From Gossypium raimondii (lineage: Eukaryota > Streptophyta > Magnoliopsida > Malvales > Malvaceae): a DNA stretch of 64,000 nucleotides. Under the pieces are notes generated by a model. The model searched no databases. It was given only the letters and a program-made list of their open reading frames with translations, and was not told the DNA's origin. Position numbers and translations under genes: made by a program. Where the stretch lies: positions 58,785,980-58,849,979 of the forward strand of contig NC_068575.1 of NCBI RefSeq assembly GCF_025698545.1, in the 5' to 3' direction. This document shows positions 38,987 through 50,888 of this stretch, one piece after another. The first letter of the stretch is position 1; every line of letters starts with the position of its first letter.

Positions 38987-39494
38987 TGTAATATCGTTTC
39001 CGGTGTTTGCTACAAGACAATCACTATTGCTGGGAGATTAAAATATTGTGTGTTGGCCATATTATGCTTTCCTCCATAATTTTTTTACCTTTATGCTTGT
39101 ATATCTGGCATGCCGATTCTTTTATATCCCCAGGCCTCCCCCAAAAGATCATTTTTGTTTCACACGCCCTCCGTTTTTGGGTTTTTTTTTTACAGTTTTA
39201 CTGGTTGTATAATTATTAATTGTTTACCCCAAAGCCAAAATATAGGTGATGCATTTCAATCAAACCTTTTTTTTTCTTTATTTTACGCCTTGTTTCATTT
39301 TGGGTTGGAGATAAATAGTTAAATATGTAAAATTCGAATTTTAGTTCAATTAATTTAAATTTTTAAAAAATGATCATAATAATAGATACTCATAATAAGT
39401 TCATAATTGAGCAGAGAAAGGAACGCCTGCATAATCTTCAATCCTTCTCGCTTAATCATCAGTACGAATTTTAATCATTGTGTTAGTACTATAA

Positions 39495-39538
<44 letters not shown>

Positions 39539-40200
39539 CACTAAAAATAGCCTAAAGATAGGTAAAAGAAAAATAAAACTTGGTTAAAAATCTGGAATTA
39601 GATCAAATAAAAAAACTTCCTAAAAATTAATTAAAGCTTACATGTATAACTTTTAAAATATTGCACTGTTAAAAAGTGTTGTTTGCATTTTTTTCACAAT
39701 TTGTACTCCTTTTGTAAAAAATTAAAATTAAAGCTTACATTGTGATATGCTATAATCTATTAATTATTATAAATTTTTATTAAATTAATGTAATGAGTCA
39801 ATTTGCACTGTTAAATTGTTCAAATTTTTCACTTAATAGTTAACTTAATAAGAATCCGCATTTTTAACTTAAAAATACTCAAAATTTTAAAATATTATTT
39901 ATTTCTAAGAAAAAATTAAAACAATTCACTCGTTTGTTTGAACATTTGAGTAATAACAGTAACAGCAATAATAATAAATGCTGATGAATGAAAGAATAAA
40001 TAAATAAATATTAAGAAAACACTAAAAACAAGCATTTCCGAAGTGGAAAGCGAAAGCATAGCTCCAAAGGTCAGCCCCAAATCTAAAACCTAACATAAAA
40101 ATAAAAATAAAAAAGTTTACTTTCCGCTCTTTTTTTTCTTTCTTTTTATAGAAATTAAACCTGTAGAACTAACAGCGTCATTTTGTCTATGTTATTTGTG
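38987..40200. other. LIP1 3' UTR and AT-rich spacer
   Basis: The probable 3' UTR runs to about 39,250. An uninterrupted AT run follows at 39498-39536, then AT-rich spacer. No gene is visible. Confidence 0.55.
39498..39536. repeat. (TA)n microsatellite
   Basis: About 19 uninterrupted TA units between LIP1 and the two-ORF locus. Confidence 0.97.
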
Positions 40201-40814
40201 ATTTGATCTGTAACTCGGAATACGTATTTCTCTTTTCTGTTTTTCTTCCTCATTCAATTTCCGATTTTTAACTTAAAAATGATCAAATTTCATCAATTTT
40301 TGAAATATATATTAACTGATCTGTCACCAGATTTCTGGTGTTTTATCTATTAAACCGATTTTTTCATGGTTTAGGGTTTAGGCTTACATCAAACTGCTGG
40401 CCGTAAGTAATTGTCATTTATTTATCTTTAAATGTCCTTTTTTGTAGGTTGTTTCTTGCTAGTTGTTATGTTGCTTTGATTTTTCTTATTGAAATATTTG
40501 TGATATAATCTCGAATTTTCTTCAAAATAAATTGGAGAAAACTTCTAAAAAAATCTAACCATATCCGTATATAATACTTATACAAGAAGTCGAGCAACAT
40601 AAATTTCTTGTTATAATTCATAGTTTTGATTACTTTGGCCACTTGAATGTTTAATTATGCGTTAAAAGTGAAGTTGAATTTAGCTAAATTTAGTATATCT
40701 GCTAGATGTGGAGTTGAGGAGTGAATAAAGGTTGTTCATGTATTTAGTTTTCCTATTTTTCTAGAGTGCAGAAAACTAAGTAGGGAAACAGAAATCCGGC
40801 TTGTGAAATTTGGG

Positions 40815-40940
40815 ATGGCGGATGTGTGGTGGACCCTTCTCGGGACTGCTATCCCGGCAGTTATCGCAGGGCAAGTTTTTAGATTGAGGAAAAAGCATGC
40901 CGAAGAACAGAGACTTAAGAGTGCCAGGGGAAGGGAGTAG
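40815..40940 (+). CDS. Small ORF 1 of the two-ORF locus (41 aa, membrane-anchor-like)
   Basis: The ATG has a strong context (G at -3 and G at +4). The peptide begins with a short hydrophobic stretch (WWTLLGTAIPAVIAGQVF) followed by a basic, charged tail (RLRKKHAEEQRLKSARGRE), as in a type of tail-out membrane anchor. A likely leader intron ends at the TGCAG just before 40772. The next ORF downstream (40989-41195) is in the same frame on the same transcript. From memory, the Arabidopsis gene beside LIP1 (At5g64816) encodes a small protein that begins in the same way. Whether the two ORFs here make one or two products cannot be told from sequence. Confidence 0.6.
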   Translation: MADVWWTLLGTAIPAVIAGQVFRLRKKHAEEQRLKSARGRE

Positions 40941-40988
40941 AGCTCGGATGACATTTTCATTTGTGAGAGAGTCTGCACGTCGAAGAGA

Positions 40989-41195
40989 ATGTTGAAAAAG
41001 GTTGGGGCATTTTCAAAGGATCCGATCCCTGACACTTGTGTAACTGTTTGCGGTGTGTCTGAGCTCGACGCTTGCTCCGATGCTTGCGCTCGTACCGTTT
41101 GTGTCAACCAACATCAGGTACCTAACTGGAATGATATTTGCCTTAGAAGGTGTCAAAGTGAATGCCTTAGGTTATCTGCATCTCATTCTCCTTAG
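40989..41195 (+). CDS. Small ORF 2 of the two-ORF locus (68 aa, cysteine-rich)
   Basis: The peptide runs from MLKKVGAFSKDPIPDTC to a Ser-rich end and carries eight cysteines in the order C..VC, CSDACARTVC and CLRRCQSEC, with a VPNWNDIC core, a pattern that suggests disulphide or metal binding. It matches my memory of the protein family encoded next to LIP1 in Arabidopsis (At5g64816), which databases label thionin-like from cysteine pattern only; nothing here indicates a toxic role. It is in the same frame as the 41-aa ORF upstream, with 48 nt between them. It could be translated by reinitiation, on its own transcript, or not at all. Confidence 0.55.
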   Translation: MLKKVGAFSKDPIPDTCVTVCGVSELDACSDACARTVCVNQHQVPNWNDICLRRCQSECLRLSASHSP

Positions 41196-42381
41196 TGCAG
41201 CTTCGATTACCTTATGTTTAGGACACTACATTCTACTTTTCTCTCATAATCTATGTCGCTTCGACTTTATCTGATGCTCATGTTTGACACATATCCGAAT
41301 ATCAGGTTTTGCCTCGCCATGCATAATGTTGTCAATGACTCTTCAATGCTTATTTGCAATTGGAAATGAAAATTATGCTCACTCATTGATAGGGGTGAGC
41401 AAAACATCGATTACCAAACAAACAGGTCGAACAGATCGAAACTGATCAAGTTGGTTGGTTTTGATTTTGTTCAGATAGATAGTTCAGTTTTAATGTGTTT
41501 ATTTGGTTGATTTGTGAGTTTTTTTTCAAACCAAATCAATAGAATAAAACAACATTTAATTTTAAAGAAATGAATAAATTATATTATTTTTTATATTTAA
41601 ACGTATCCATATTCAATTAAAGTTTTCAAACCCAACCTAATGTCAGTGAGAAAACTAAAATACCTAAGAAAACATACTAAGTTTGGTTCAGTTAATTCGG
41701 TTTTTCATGGATATTTCGGTCAATTCGATTCGTTTTGAAGAACTTATACTTGAGATTGTCCTACATTCTCCAGTAGCTTGATGTGATAATAAACTATTGG
41801 GCAAATTTCATTCGACTTTTTAGAGCTTATGGTTGGGTTAAGTGTTCGAATCCTAACTTTTCTTGTGAGGGCTTTGAGTTCGGGTTAGAGTGATGAGTTC
41901 GATTTAGGAGCATATTTGAATGGAGTCGAGTTGGACTATAATATTGAATCAAATCAAGATGAATAAATCATGAATCATGAATCTTGATCTTGAATTTGAT
42001 ATTTTATAAGATGACAAAGGGATTGACAAGGGAATCAAGAATGCATGTTCCATCAAAGATAGAGAAAGAGTGTTTATTATTAAGAAATTCACTTAACAAA
42101 AATTATAATTTACTTAAAACGATAAACTCACCTAAATTACTTTACTATATGGTAGGGAAGATAAATTGAAATTTTAACAAAAAATGTTTTAAATAATAAA
42201 AGTAAAAGCTATTTTCTCTAAAGTTCTTCTTTGAGTTTAAATTTCTAAAATGAATTTTAATTAGAAGTATGTTTTGGAGTCGAAAAAACAAAATTTTTAG
42301 TTTTTTCCTTTTTTGGATTTTTTTTTACCTGTAAAAATATCATAAAAGCTTTTTACTAACAGTGAAAATGCGTGTAAAAAT
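41196..42381. other. Spacer with a hAT-like end
   Basis: The 3' UTR of the two-ORF locus probably fills the first 200 bp. A hAT-like terminus begins at 41390, and the rest is AT-rich with no gene that I can support. Confidence 0.5.
41390..41750. mobile_element. hAT-like fragment with only the left terminus visible
   Basis: It begins TAGGGGTGAGCAAAACATCG, a terminus close to but distinct from family H, and has GGTTCAGTTAATTCGGTTTT and GGTCAATTCGATTCG further in. No matching right terminus was found, so the right boundary is only where the similarity fades. Confidence 0.4.
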
Positions 42382-43506
42382 CTAAAGCTCATCATGAGAT
42401 TGAGAGACTGTGTTCTTTTTCTTCTTGACCTTATCAGCAGTCTTTTGAACAACTTTTGCAGCTGATTTCGCAGTTCCTTTAAGTGCTGCTTCTCCTGTTC
42501 TAATGCTCTTCTTCACTGCTTCTTTCATATTTTCTCGCACACTCTCTGATTCCTTTCCTTCTATTGTGTCCCTCCTTCTAAAACTGCCCATCACAATCGA
42601 TAAAATAATCATTTAAAAACACACAATATCATAAAAAAAATAATTAAAAAGATGGCTATGTTAAATGGTGAATGTAAAGTTGAATCCAAATCTGGTAATA
42701 TTTTTTGGTTTCGTGTTTGATCAACATTTATTAAAATTTAAATATATTTAAAGTAAATTCTAATATTTATAAAAAAACTAATATTGAACTAAGAGATAAA
42801 ATGCATTATTATTAATGGAATAAATAGTGTTCAAATTGTGACAAAATGTAATAAAATATTAAATATTAAAAATAAAATTTACATGTTTTGATTCTCAATT
42901 TAACTCATAGGTTCAATCCAAATTTTGTACTAATCATGTTAAATAATGTAAATTCAGAAAATAAATGAATTTACATGTTATAATATTTATACGCAACAAA
43001 TTTAAAATAAATATAAATATAAATATAAATTTAGATATCTATTATTTGAATTCACTATACAAATCAATTTTATTTGTGGATATTAAATTTGAATATTTAA
43101 CATATACAAATATTCAATAACTAATATTATTTAATTCAAATTCTGATAGTAACACTCGATTCTAGTAATATGATTTGAATCTAAAAATATTTATGTAAAT
43201 TCAAACTCGCTGTGAGAATAAAAATAAAATATTAAAGAGAAGGGAATCTTACTCAAGATTTGGAGGGGCGAAGTGCAACTGGAATTGATAGATAACGGAT
43301 TTGAAGTTTTGCCAAAAAGATAGATGAGATCTCTTGAACAAATCAATGGAGGTTGATAATAATTGAAAGAAAGATAGTTTCTGATCTTCATTGTTGAACT
43401 GCTGCTGCACTCTTTCGCAAACTACTGATAATATTTGGTGCCAAAAAACGATGATCCAGAGAAGAACCAAAGTAGAGCTTCTTCTGCAGCGTGGTTTGTT
43501 CATCAT
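42382..43506 (-). CDS. Unrecognised 151-aa protein: hydrophobic N-terminus, Lys/Ala-rich C-terminus, 2 exons
   Basis: Exon 1 is 43253-43506 and exon 2 is 42382-42583; they total 456 nt, with a GTAAG donor and a GGGCAG acceptor that keep the frame. I do not recognise the family. The N-terminus has basic residues and then a hydrophobic segment (TLVLLWIIVFWHQILSVVC, residues ~12-30), which could be a signal peptide or a membrane anchor. The middle is rich in Phe, Gln and Ser (FFQLLSTSIDLFKRSHLSFW). The C-terminal third is charged and Ala/Lys-rich (EAVKKSIRTGEAALKGTAKS, then KKKK), as in amphipathic LEA-like helices. Both halves have protein-like composition and a consistent splice, which argues for a real gene. 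Neighbouring genes give no clue to function. Confidence 0.6.
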
Positions 43507-44658
43507 TCTTCAATTTCTAAACAACTTACTTTTTAAAAAAAATGAAAAAAAAGGAAAGGAAAATGGTTTTGGTTTCAAGTATGTTCACGTTCTTCACTAA
43601 AAATAAAATGTTTCGTGGAGTTACTAACTAGCTTGTAGGTATTGACCTTTCCCTTTCTGAATATTTCAAACCCTTTCTGAATGAAAACGAGTAAATTTTT
43701 TATACATATTTTACTAATTGAATTAAAGAAACGCATTGAGGATTTTTATAATTGTGTATAGTTATATATGACAATTTTAATCTTAAATAAGTAATAAATA
43801 TTTATAGTTAATAAGACTATGAAAATGATAAGAGGTAAATTTTATATATTACTTTTAATTAGTGGTCCAAAAAGAAAACATAATTTTACTTATAAAGTGA
43901 AAAAAACTCATTTTTATTTAAAATAGTTTATACACTTGTGCTAAATATCTTATTTCAATTTATATTTCAAATAAATTTAAATGATTAAAATCTAATCGGG
44001 CATTCTTTTCGAAGCCGAGTTGATTTGGAGTGAAACTGTCACCTCAGCTATTCGTGCATATTCGTCCATTTTTCCATTGAAGAGATATCATAAAAATTTT
44101 CGGTTGGAGTTTTGATTTTTATTTTCTATTAAGAACCATCATATCAAAGTTGAATGAGAAGATTAAAAAATTATATTAGAAAATAGAAGAACGGCCTAAT
44201 GTAGTAAATCCCGATAAATTTAACCTTAACTAGACTAAAATGTGAAAGATTAAAAAAAAAAAAAAAAAGGAAAAAAGAAGCAAAGTGAAAATGGATAAAC
44301 AGGAATAATTTCTGTACGAGGTGTCACCTGTCCAATAGTTGAATTATCTATTGGATTTGAAAGGAAATGAAATTATTATAGTGACTAATGCCATTTCTCT
44401 CATAACTTAGAAAAGAAGAAAATTTCCAACTAGTTCTACAGTATTTTAGTAGTGTATCGCAACAAAGCAAAAGGAGCAACGAGATAATCAGATCAAAAGA
44501 GCTTGACAACAAAATGGCTTTTAATTACACGTTCAAGCTGTCACGTTTTTCACCTAATTTTCAGCTCCACAGCCTAAATGGCAGCAGCTTACAATGTTGA
44601 GCACTGATGATTCATGGGATTCCTAAAACATGAAGGCATAAATTCCAATATCCTCAAA
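43507..44658. other. AT-rich spacer with the DRG 3' UTR at its right end
   Basis: From about 44480 the sequence is probably the 3' UTR of the DRG gene. The rest is AT-rich, with an A-run near 44253-44277. No gene is visible. Confidence 0.5.
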
Positions 44659-47600
44659 TCACACTTTCTTGATAATCTGCACAACATCTTCATCCTCAAG
44701 TTCATGATCCTGGGACAATATCCAAGAAAAATAGCCCACATGAATATGGATTGCCAAGTCTAAGAAACGAGGAGCAAAGTGGTTGGGGATGTTATAGCTC
44801 TGTTTAAATAAGAGAAATCAGAACAAACCTTGCCAACTCTTTGAGGCTTGTGTTTTACGCTTGATCCCCATACAAGTGCACTGTAAACATTTGGCCAGAT
44901 TAACAACTTAATCACTGGAATTTTGAAAATTAGATTCTAAATATGGTTAAAAAAAAGTAAATAATTGCTAAATCTTAGGGCAGATTTCTAAAACACATTG
45001 CAGCTGCAAAGTATGCAAGTAAAAGAAAATGCTATGACTTGACGCCATACTGCATTAAAGTTTTGGAAAGGATACTTACTACTTAAATTGTTTAAGCATG
45101 TCTTTATGAATTCGAGTGCAGAAGTCCTCAACTGTCCTTCTCTTCGATGACAGGATAACAGGATCTTCATAGTCTGGGTTCATCCCTTTTGGTTTTGTGT
45201 ATATGCGAGTTAAATCAAGATACTCCCATATCTTATCCAGGAGACCATCCAGGTTCCACTCCAGGTGAGCACTATACAGTAGTTGGAAAAGAGAAATTAT
45301 AAAAAATTATCAATGAACAGGAAAACATAGTTGCTGCAAATCAATCCTAACAAGGAATCCAATAAGACTGAGAACAATCAGAAACCAATCATAGGCTAGT
45401 AGTATTAGCTCAAACGTCAGGAACTACGGCCCTATAATCAGTGTTAGATGCCACCCAACTCCACCTCATCTTATACCAAAAAGCTACCCCAGGCATTGCA
45501 ATCATCTTTTGAAGGTTTTCAACTGAAAGCAAATTTGATGGTTTTGTTTAATCAAAACAAGGTTTGTTCCCATCTCCTAAGTGGTTGTTATAAAACACTT
45601 TAGTGCCTCTCTGGAACAACTATTATTTGAAGTCAATCACAAAGACAATTGCATCTTAGAACCAAAATACTTCGATGTAGTAGACCCCAATACTATCATG
45701 ACTTTGAACAAAATGTGTTAGCAAAAGGACAGTCAGACAATTTCCCAAAGGATTAGGGGGAAAGTACCTGATTGGGCAGTAATGAGGAAGTTTATCCAAT
45801 ATTTCCAGCTCTTCAAGTGTAATCTGATCAATCTTGTTCACCACATAGATGCAAGGCATATATATCCTACTGCCTTCAATGACATCTATTAGATCATCAG
45901 CAGTTGCATCATACCTTAGAGTGATATCAGCATTGTGAATTCGGTATTCACTACATATTGCCTTTACAGTGTCAAGGTCCAGGTGAGTATTAGTAACAGT
46001 GGAGGTGAAATTAATACCACCCTTGTCCTTCTTTCTGAATGTCAAATTAGGTGGTTCCTTGTTCAACCTGCCCCCGACAAAACAAAAAATAGTTAGACAG
46101 CAGAACAAGCTGAGATACTTTTAAAGCAAGAATGAAGCAAGAAAATGGTACAGAGTTTCAGAAAGAAAGTACTGCTACAAATGAGACTTTAAAACCACCA
46201 TACACATGCAGCTGAAGAACGGTAGCAACAAGGAAATATGGATGCTCCAAGACATATACTACTACATTTCAATTATTAGCAAGAACTGACCCATGTTATA
46301 CTAAATTCCAAATGAGTCACAAATCTGATCTGGCCCTATTTTGACATCAACATTATTTATTGAACTAGAAGTCCTTCAAGATAAATTTTAAAATCATCTG
46401 TGATCTCCAGATAAAAGTTCTATAGGCATGTATACTTTTTTAAAGTGTCATTGTTATAATTTCCTATTCCTCAATGATCTCCACATTGAAGGACATGTAT
46501 AGGCAGTAAGTGGCTAAAAAACCAAACTTGCTTAGAAAGAAAAACAATATAAAAAATGAGAAAAAAAAAAAAAAGAAGAAGAAAAAGGATACCCTTAGAT
46601 CCACATTGATAGCAATTTGGTGACAAGCAATATGTTAAGAATGGCTAAAGAATTCATAAAAGCGAGCAAATACAAAATAGGCCCGAAAAATTATCAAGGT
46701 GAAACCACCAGGAGGCAAAAGAAAGGTATGAATGTTACCTTATACCAAAGCCTTCAAGCTCTTTCTCGATAAGACGCTTGTGAGTTATTGGTTTTATTGC
46801 ATCAAGAACGATTAATATACAATTACATGTCCTGGCAGTACTGATAACCTGGATAAAATAGCATTTCTTTAAAATACTTGCAACAATGGATAAGCATGAA
46901 ATGGAAGATCAGAAATCAGCAGCATCTAAACTAAAAAGCAATAATGCTATGGGCCACAACAATTTTCAGAAAATATTTGACATATAATCATACTACTCTC
47001 TGACATTCATGACAACATGTACAAATTAGCTCGATGAGATTCCCTCCGCTCAAGTGCATAATCTTTAATGACACTGGCATAGCATTAACATGAAAAAAGA
47101 ACCATTCTAAGTTGCAAAACCAAAATAAATTAATAGCTAGTCATACAAGCAATAGAAACGCTAATAATAATAATAAAAGAGAATAAAACTAAAATAAATA
47201 AACATTAAACTATAGAAATGCAAAATTACCATTCTAAGTTGTAAATCAAAAGTAATTTTAAAGCTAAGCATATAAGCAATGATAGCATAAAATCATCTAT
47301 CTCAGACAAAACTAATTGTGTTCACCTGTCTCCCTCTACCCTTGCCATCTTTAGCACCCTCGATAATACCCGGAAGATCCAACAACTGCAAATCATAAAA
47401 ACAGAGGGATTAATGAGTTTTTCATATTCAAGAAAAAGGTTATCTAACAAATAATCAAGCATCATGATGTCGTAAGAGGGAAAATATATGAGACTTATTA
47501 CAGTGCCGCATTATGATTTACCACAAATTCAATGCAAATAGCATAGCTCTCATGATAGTTAAGGCATCAGATGACAGCAAATACTTGAAAACTAAAGCAT

Positions 47601-49606
47601 AACGAGACACTGATTTAAAAACATTAACTTAAAACTAAAAGGTATTTCAGAATATGAACCTTAAACCTATGCAAATCCTGACAAATTCAACTTTATGGAA
47701 TATCTAAACAGAACTAAGAACTGCGTCTTGCTTTGTGTCATTTTGTACATCACTATCAAGGGTAAAATAGCATGCAAGACAAAAGGGAAACATCAATTAT
47801 TCAAATACCATGACTAAAATTTAATCAACCAGGAAAACCGCAAAAAATACATTAATCTTAGTTAAATAAAGAAGTACCTGGATTTTAGCCCCTCTATACA
47901 TGATCACACCTGGGATACAAGTCAATGTAGTAAATTCATAGGAAGCAACCTATAAACCACAAAAACACAAGTTCATCAGTCCTCAGAACTGCACTATATT
48001 CAAGCAAAAGCTTCCAAAGAAAACATGTTATACTCGGCCCTCCTGTCCTCTGATTCCCAACAATAAAAAAGAATTAAGAAAAAAATTTATGCTAAACATT
48101 CTTCTCGGTCAATTAAAACAGCATGAAAAAATACCAACAAGAGCAAACAGACAAAGGAATTTACAACTAAGGAATGGTATGCTATTCAGAATCAGAGAGG
48201 TGAGTGTTGGACACAGATATGTGCTTGACATGGGTATATTTAGTTATTTATAGGTCTTCCATATGCTTTAAGGATTGGACCTCCACAAATATATCCACCT
48301 AACATTTTATGGGCATTGGTAACTCAAGCTCAAGGTACAATTTCAACCATACATAATTTCTCTGTCTTTTATACTAACCCTATTCCCCCTCCAGAAAATG
48401 CCATTCTTTAATGTTTTGCCAACGTAGTTTTGGTAGAGAAGAATAGCACCAAATTTCATAAGTCTTGCAAGGCAATAAAAACAGATTTTCAATACAAAAT
48501 CAAACTACAGAACTTCTGCTAACAGAAGACACAAGCATATGTGGGCATAGCCCCATCATGACATAAAAAAAGTCATTCATACCTCTGAAAATGTTCCTGT
48601 CAACTTGTTAAGAAGCGTAGATTTCCCCACAGAAGGGAAACCTACTAGACCAACTCTTGCATCTCCACTTTTGGTAACATCAAAACCTTCACCTGCACCA
48701 CCTCCTCCTTTTGACGAAGGTGTAAGGAGTTCTCTTCGTAGCTTTGCAAGTTTGGCCTAACCCAAATGACCAATAGACACATAAATAATTTCAACTGATG
48801 AAAATGAAGACCAACAAAAAAGAAAATGCAAATCACGGAGCTTTTAATGCAATGGAATATTCCACAACTGAACCAAAACAAAACTGAACAAAAATTAAAA
48901 GCAAATTTTCACCTTGAGCAAGCCCAGATGATGAGCTGTTGCTTTGTTCTTTTGAGTCCTTGCCATCTGAAAAAAGAAATCATAAAAAAAAGGACAATAT
49001 TTAGTTACACTGGAATGCATCGAACTTTAGCAGTTTATCATATTTCAAGGACACATCTGGCTTTCAGGAAATAAAGGTTTGAAACTTTTAGAAAACGCAA
49101 ACAATAAATCTTTCTCATTCAGCAATTCATTCCCATTAAAAAAATCTTTAAGATGAATATGCATGTAAAAAATAAATATCCGAAGCACAACAAAAAGGAT
49201 TCAGTTTTGTTTACCATCTTATTAACCCGAAAAACATATAATTAAATTACAAAATCTGAACCTAAAATATTATCTTCAAGTCATAAAATTTCAAATAAAT
49301 AAATAAAATAAGAAAATGGAAGCATACTTAATATTTCCCCGGACACTAAATAGTACGGAATTTTACCTTGAATTACTCGAAAATATATTCAGAAATTCAA
49401 CAACTACTAGGCTAATAGAAGCAAAAGTACACAAATAGCATATTAAAAAAGATACATTTGGTATTATCGGTAATTAAGTGCAGCATAATGGAATCGAGAG
49501 ATTATCCTATGAACTAAAATCAAAATAATGAGGAAAAATTAAGAAGCAAAGGAAGAAAGAAAACCTCATCTTCGATGTCTTTGATCTTTTGCATGACAGT
49601 GGCCAT
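44659..49606 (-). CDS. Developmentally regulated GTP-binding protein (DRG3-type, DRG1 orthologue), 10 exons, 368 aa
   Basis: Exons in transcript order are 49565-49606, 48913-48966, 48583-48756, 47878-47949, 47326-47385, 46739-46848, 45768-46067, 45080-45271, 44829-44880 and 44659-44709; they total 1107 nt. DRGs are cytosolic Obg-superfamily GTPases that bind DFRP partners and act on ribosomes. The N-terminal helix-turn-helix ([19 protein letters not shown]) precedes the G1 loop GFPSVGKST (residues ~71-79). G2/G3 lie in [13 protein letters not shown] and [17 protein letters not shown]. The S5D2L insert contains [14 protein letters not shown], and NKID is the base-recognition motif. The C-terminal TGS domain spans residues ~290-365 ([16 protein letters not shown]...) and ends DVVQIIKKV. 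All motifs are intact. The closest Arabidopsis relative is At4g39520. Confidence 0.96.
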
Positions 49607-50026
49607 TGTTACAAAATAATAATAGTAATTAAGATGACAATAATCGGACGGCGGCGGTTTGGGGATTGGTTTCGGATACTTTGGGGAGGCGAAGGAGAAG
49701 AAGATGAAGAAGAAGCTACTAGAGAAAAGGTAATTAATCGGACAACAGGGCTTTAGATTCGGAGCTACCTAGGTGAGCACTGAGCAGCTATTGTTTTGGG
49801 TTGGGCTATTTACAGGTTTTCCTTGCTGAGTAAATTGGGCTCCCAGCCACCTTCTCTAATTCCCTCTAAACATTTTTTTTCTCAAGCTGATTATTCGTAT
49901 ATTTACATCGTATCTTTTTTCTTTTTAGGATACTTACATCGTATTTATATTATTGATTTTTTAAATAATTTTGTAAAATTTACGCCATTTTAAATTTATT
50001 TAAAATAATTTTGCGAAAATAGTGGG

Positions 50027-50114
50027 TATATTTACTCTAATTAACAATTAGACAATATCGCCCAGTATAGTATATTTACTCTAATTAACAATTAGACAAT
50101 ATCATCCAATGTAG
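50027..50114. repeat. Tandem duplication, 2 x 44 bp
   Basis: Two adjacent copies of TATATTTACTCTAATTAACA... lie at 50027-50070 and 50071-50114 and differ at about four positions near their right ends. Confidence 0.92.
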
Positions 50115-50242
50115 TTTTGATAAGGATTGAGTTCAAGTCCCGCTGTGAATTATATCAGTTGAACATATATTTATATTGATACTTAGCAATTTGTATTCTA
50201 TTTTGTACTTGTAACTATACTAAAAAGAAAACAATTGAATTC

Positions 50243-50356
50243 CGTGTGTTGGCCTGATGACTAGGGTGTTCATCGCCTTAAGTGTGGTTTAGATTCGAAT
50301 TGCGCATATTGGTTTCTGGATTTTATCCTCCTCTTCTAATTCACCAAAAAAAAAAA
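50243..50356 (+). mobile_element. SINE-like element, family A copy 2
   Basis: A tRNA-like head has TGGCCTGATGACTAGGG (A box) and TAGATTCGAATTGCGC (B box), then a short body ending CTAATTCACC and an A-run of 12. It is the most complete family A copy in the window. CAATT occurs on both sides, which may be part of the target duplication. Confidence 0.6.
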
Positions 50357-50888
50357 TCAATTAGGTAAGTACTAAATATTCTCCCTGTACTGATCGAGTG
50401 AATTAATTAGATGAATTGAATCACCACCAATCGGTCAACCTCTAAAAACACACTCTAGAAACCCAGGACAAGATAATCTCTCTCCAAAAACATGTTTACA
50501 AATAAGTTCCAACTTCAATAAATTCAACTATAAACAAACGTTTACAACTTAAAATTTCTAACATTATATCCAAATCATAATTTGGGAAAGAACATATGAT
50601 GACAATGATATCACCACTTACATTACATGTGCTACAGACACTCTCACACAGTGGACAGTACTGAAGTTAATAAAACTCCTTTATTTTCAACGGCCACATA
50701 AGTACATTGATTATAACAGTTATTTCCGAAATGTAAATAAGCTTTTCTAAACAAAGTAACCTTAGAAGAGAAAGTGAACCACTTCGACCATGAGATTGCA
50801 ATGCCATTTCCACGGAGTTTAGTAGCACATCGCATTAGTGGGATGGCTCAATCCAAAGCTTTGCTGCTTCTGGCATGGCACATTCCTC

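Larger units (their letters stand above)
49607..50643. other. Divergence region between the DRG start and the SKIP6-like 3' end
   Basis: About 150 bp upstream of the DRG ATG is probably leader and promoter. A tandem duplication and a SINE-like element follow, listed separately. No coding exon is visible. Confidence 0.55.

Noticed and set aside
48170-48310. GTGAGTGTTGGACACAGATATG block in a DRG intron considered as an inserted repeat, with a faint echo near 51230-51310
   Set aside because: The similarity between the two is too weak to call by eye, and no boundaries are visible.
50027-50114. Possible CRISPR-like direct repeats
   Set aside because: There are only two adjacent copies with no spacer, in a plant genome. 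It is a simple tandem duplication.
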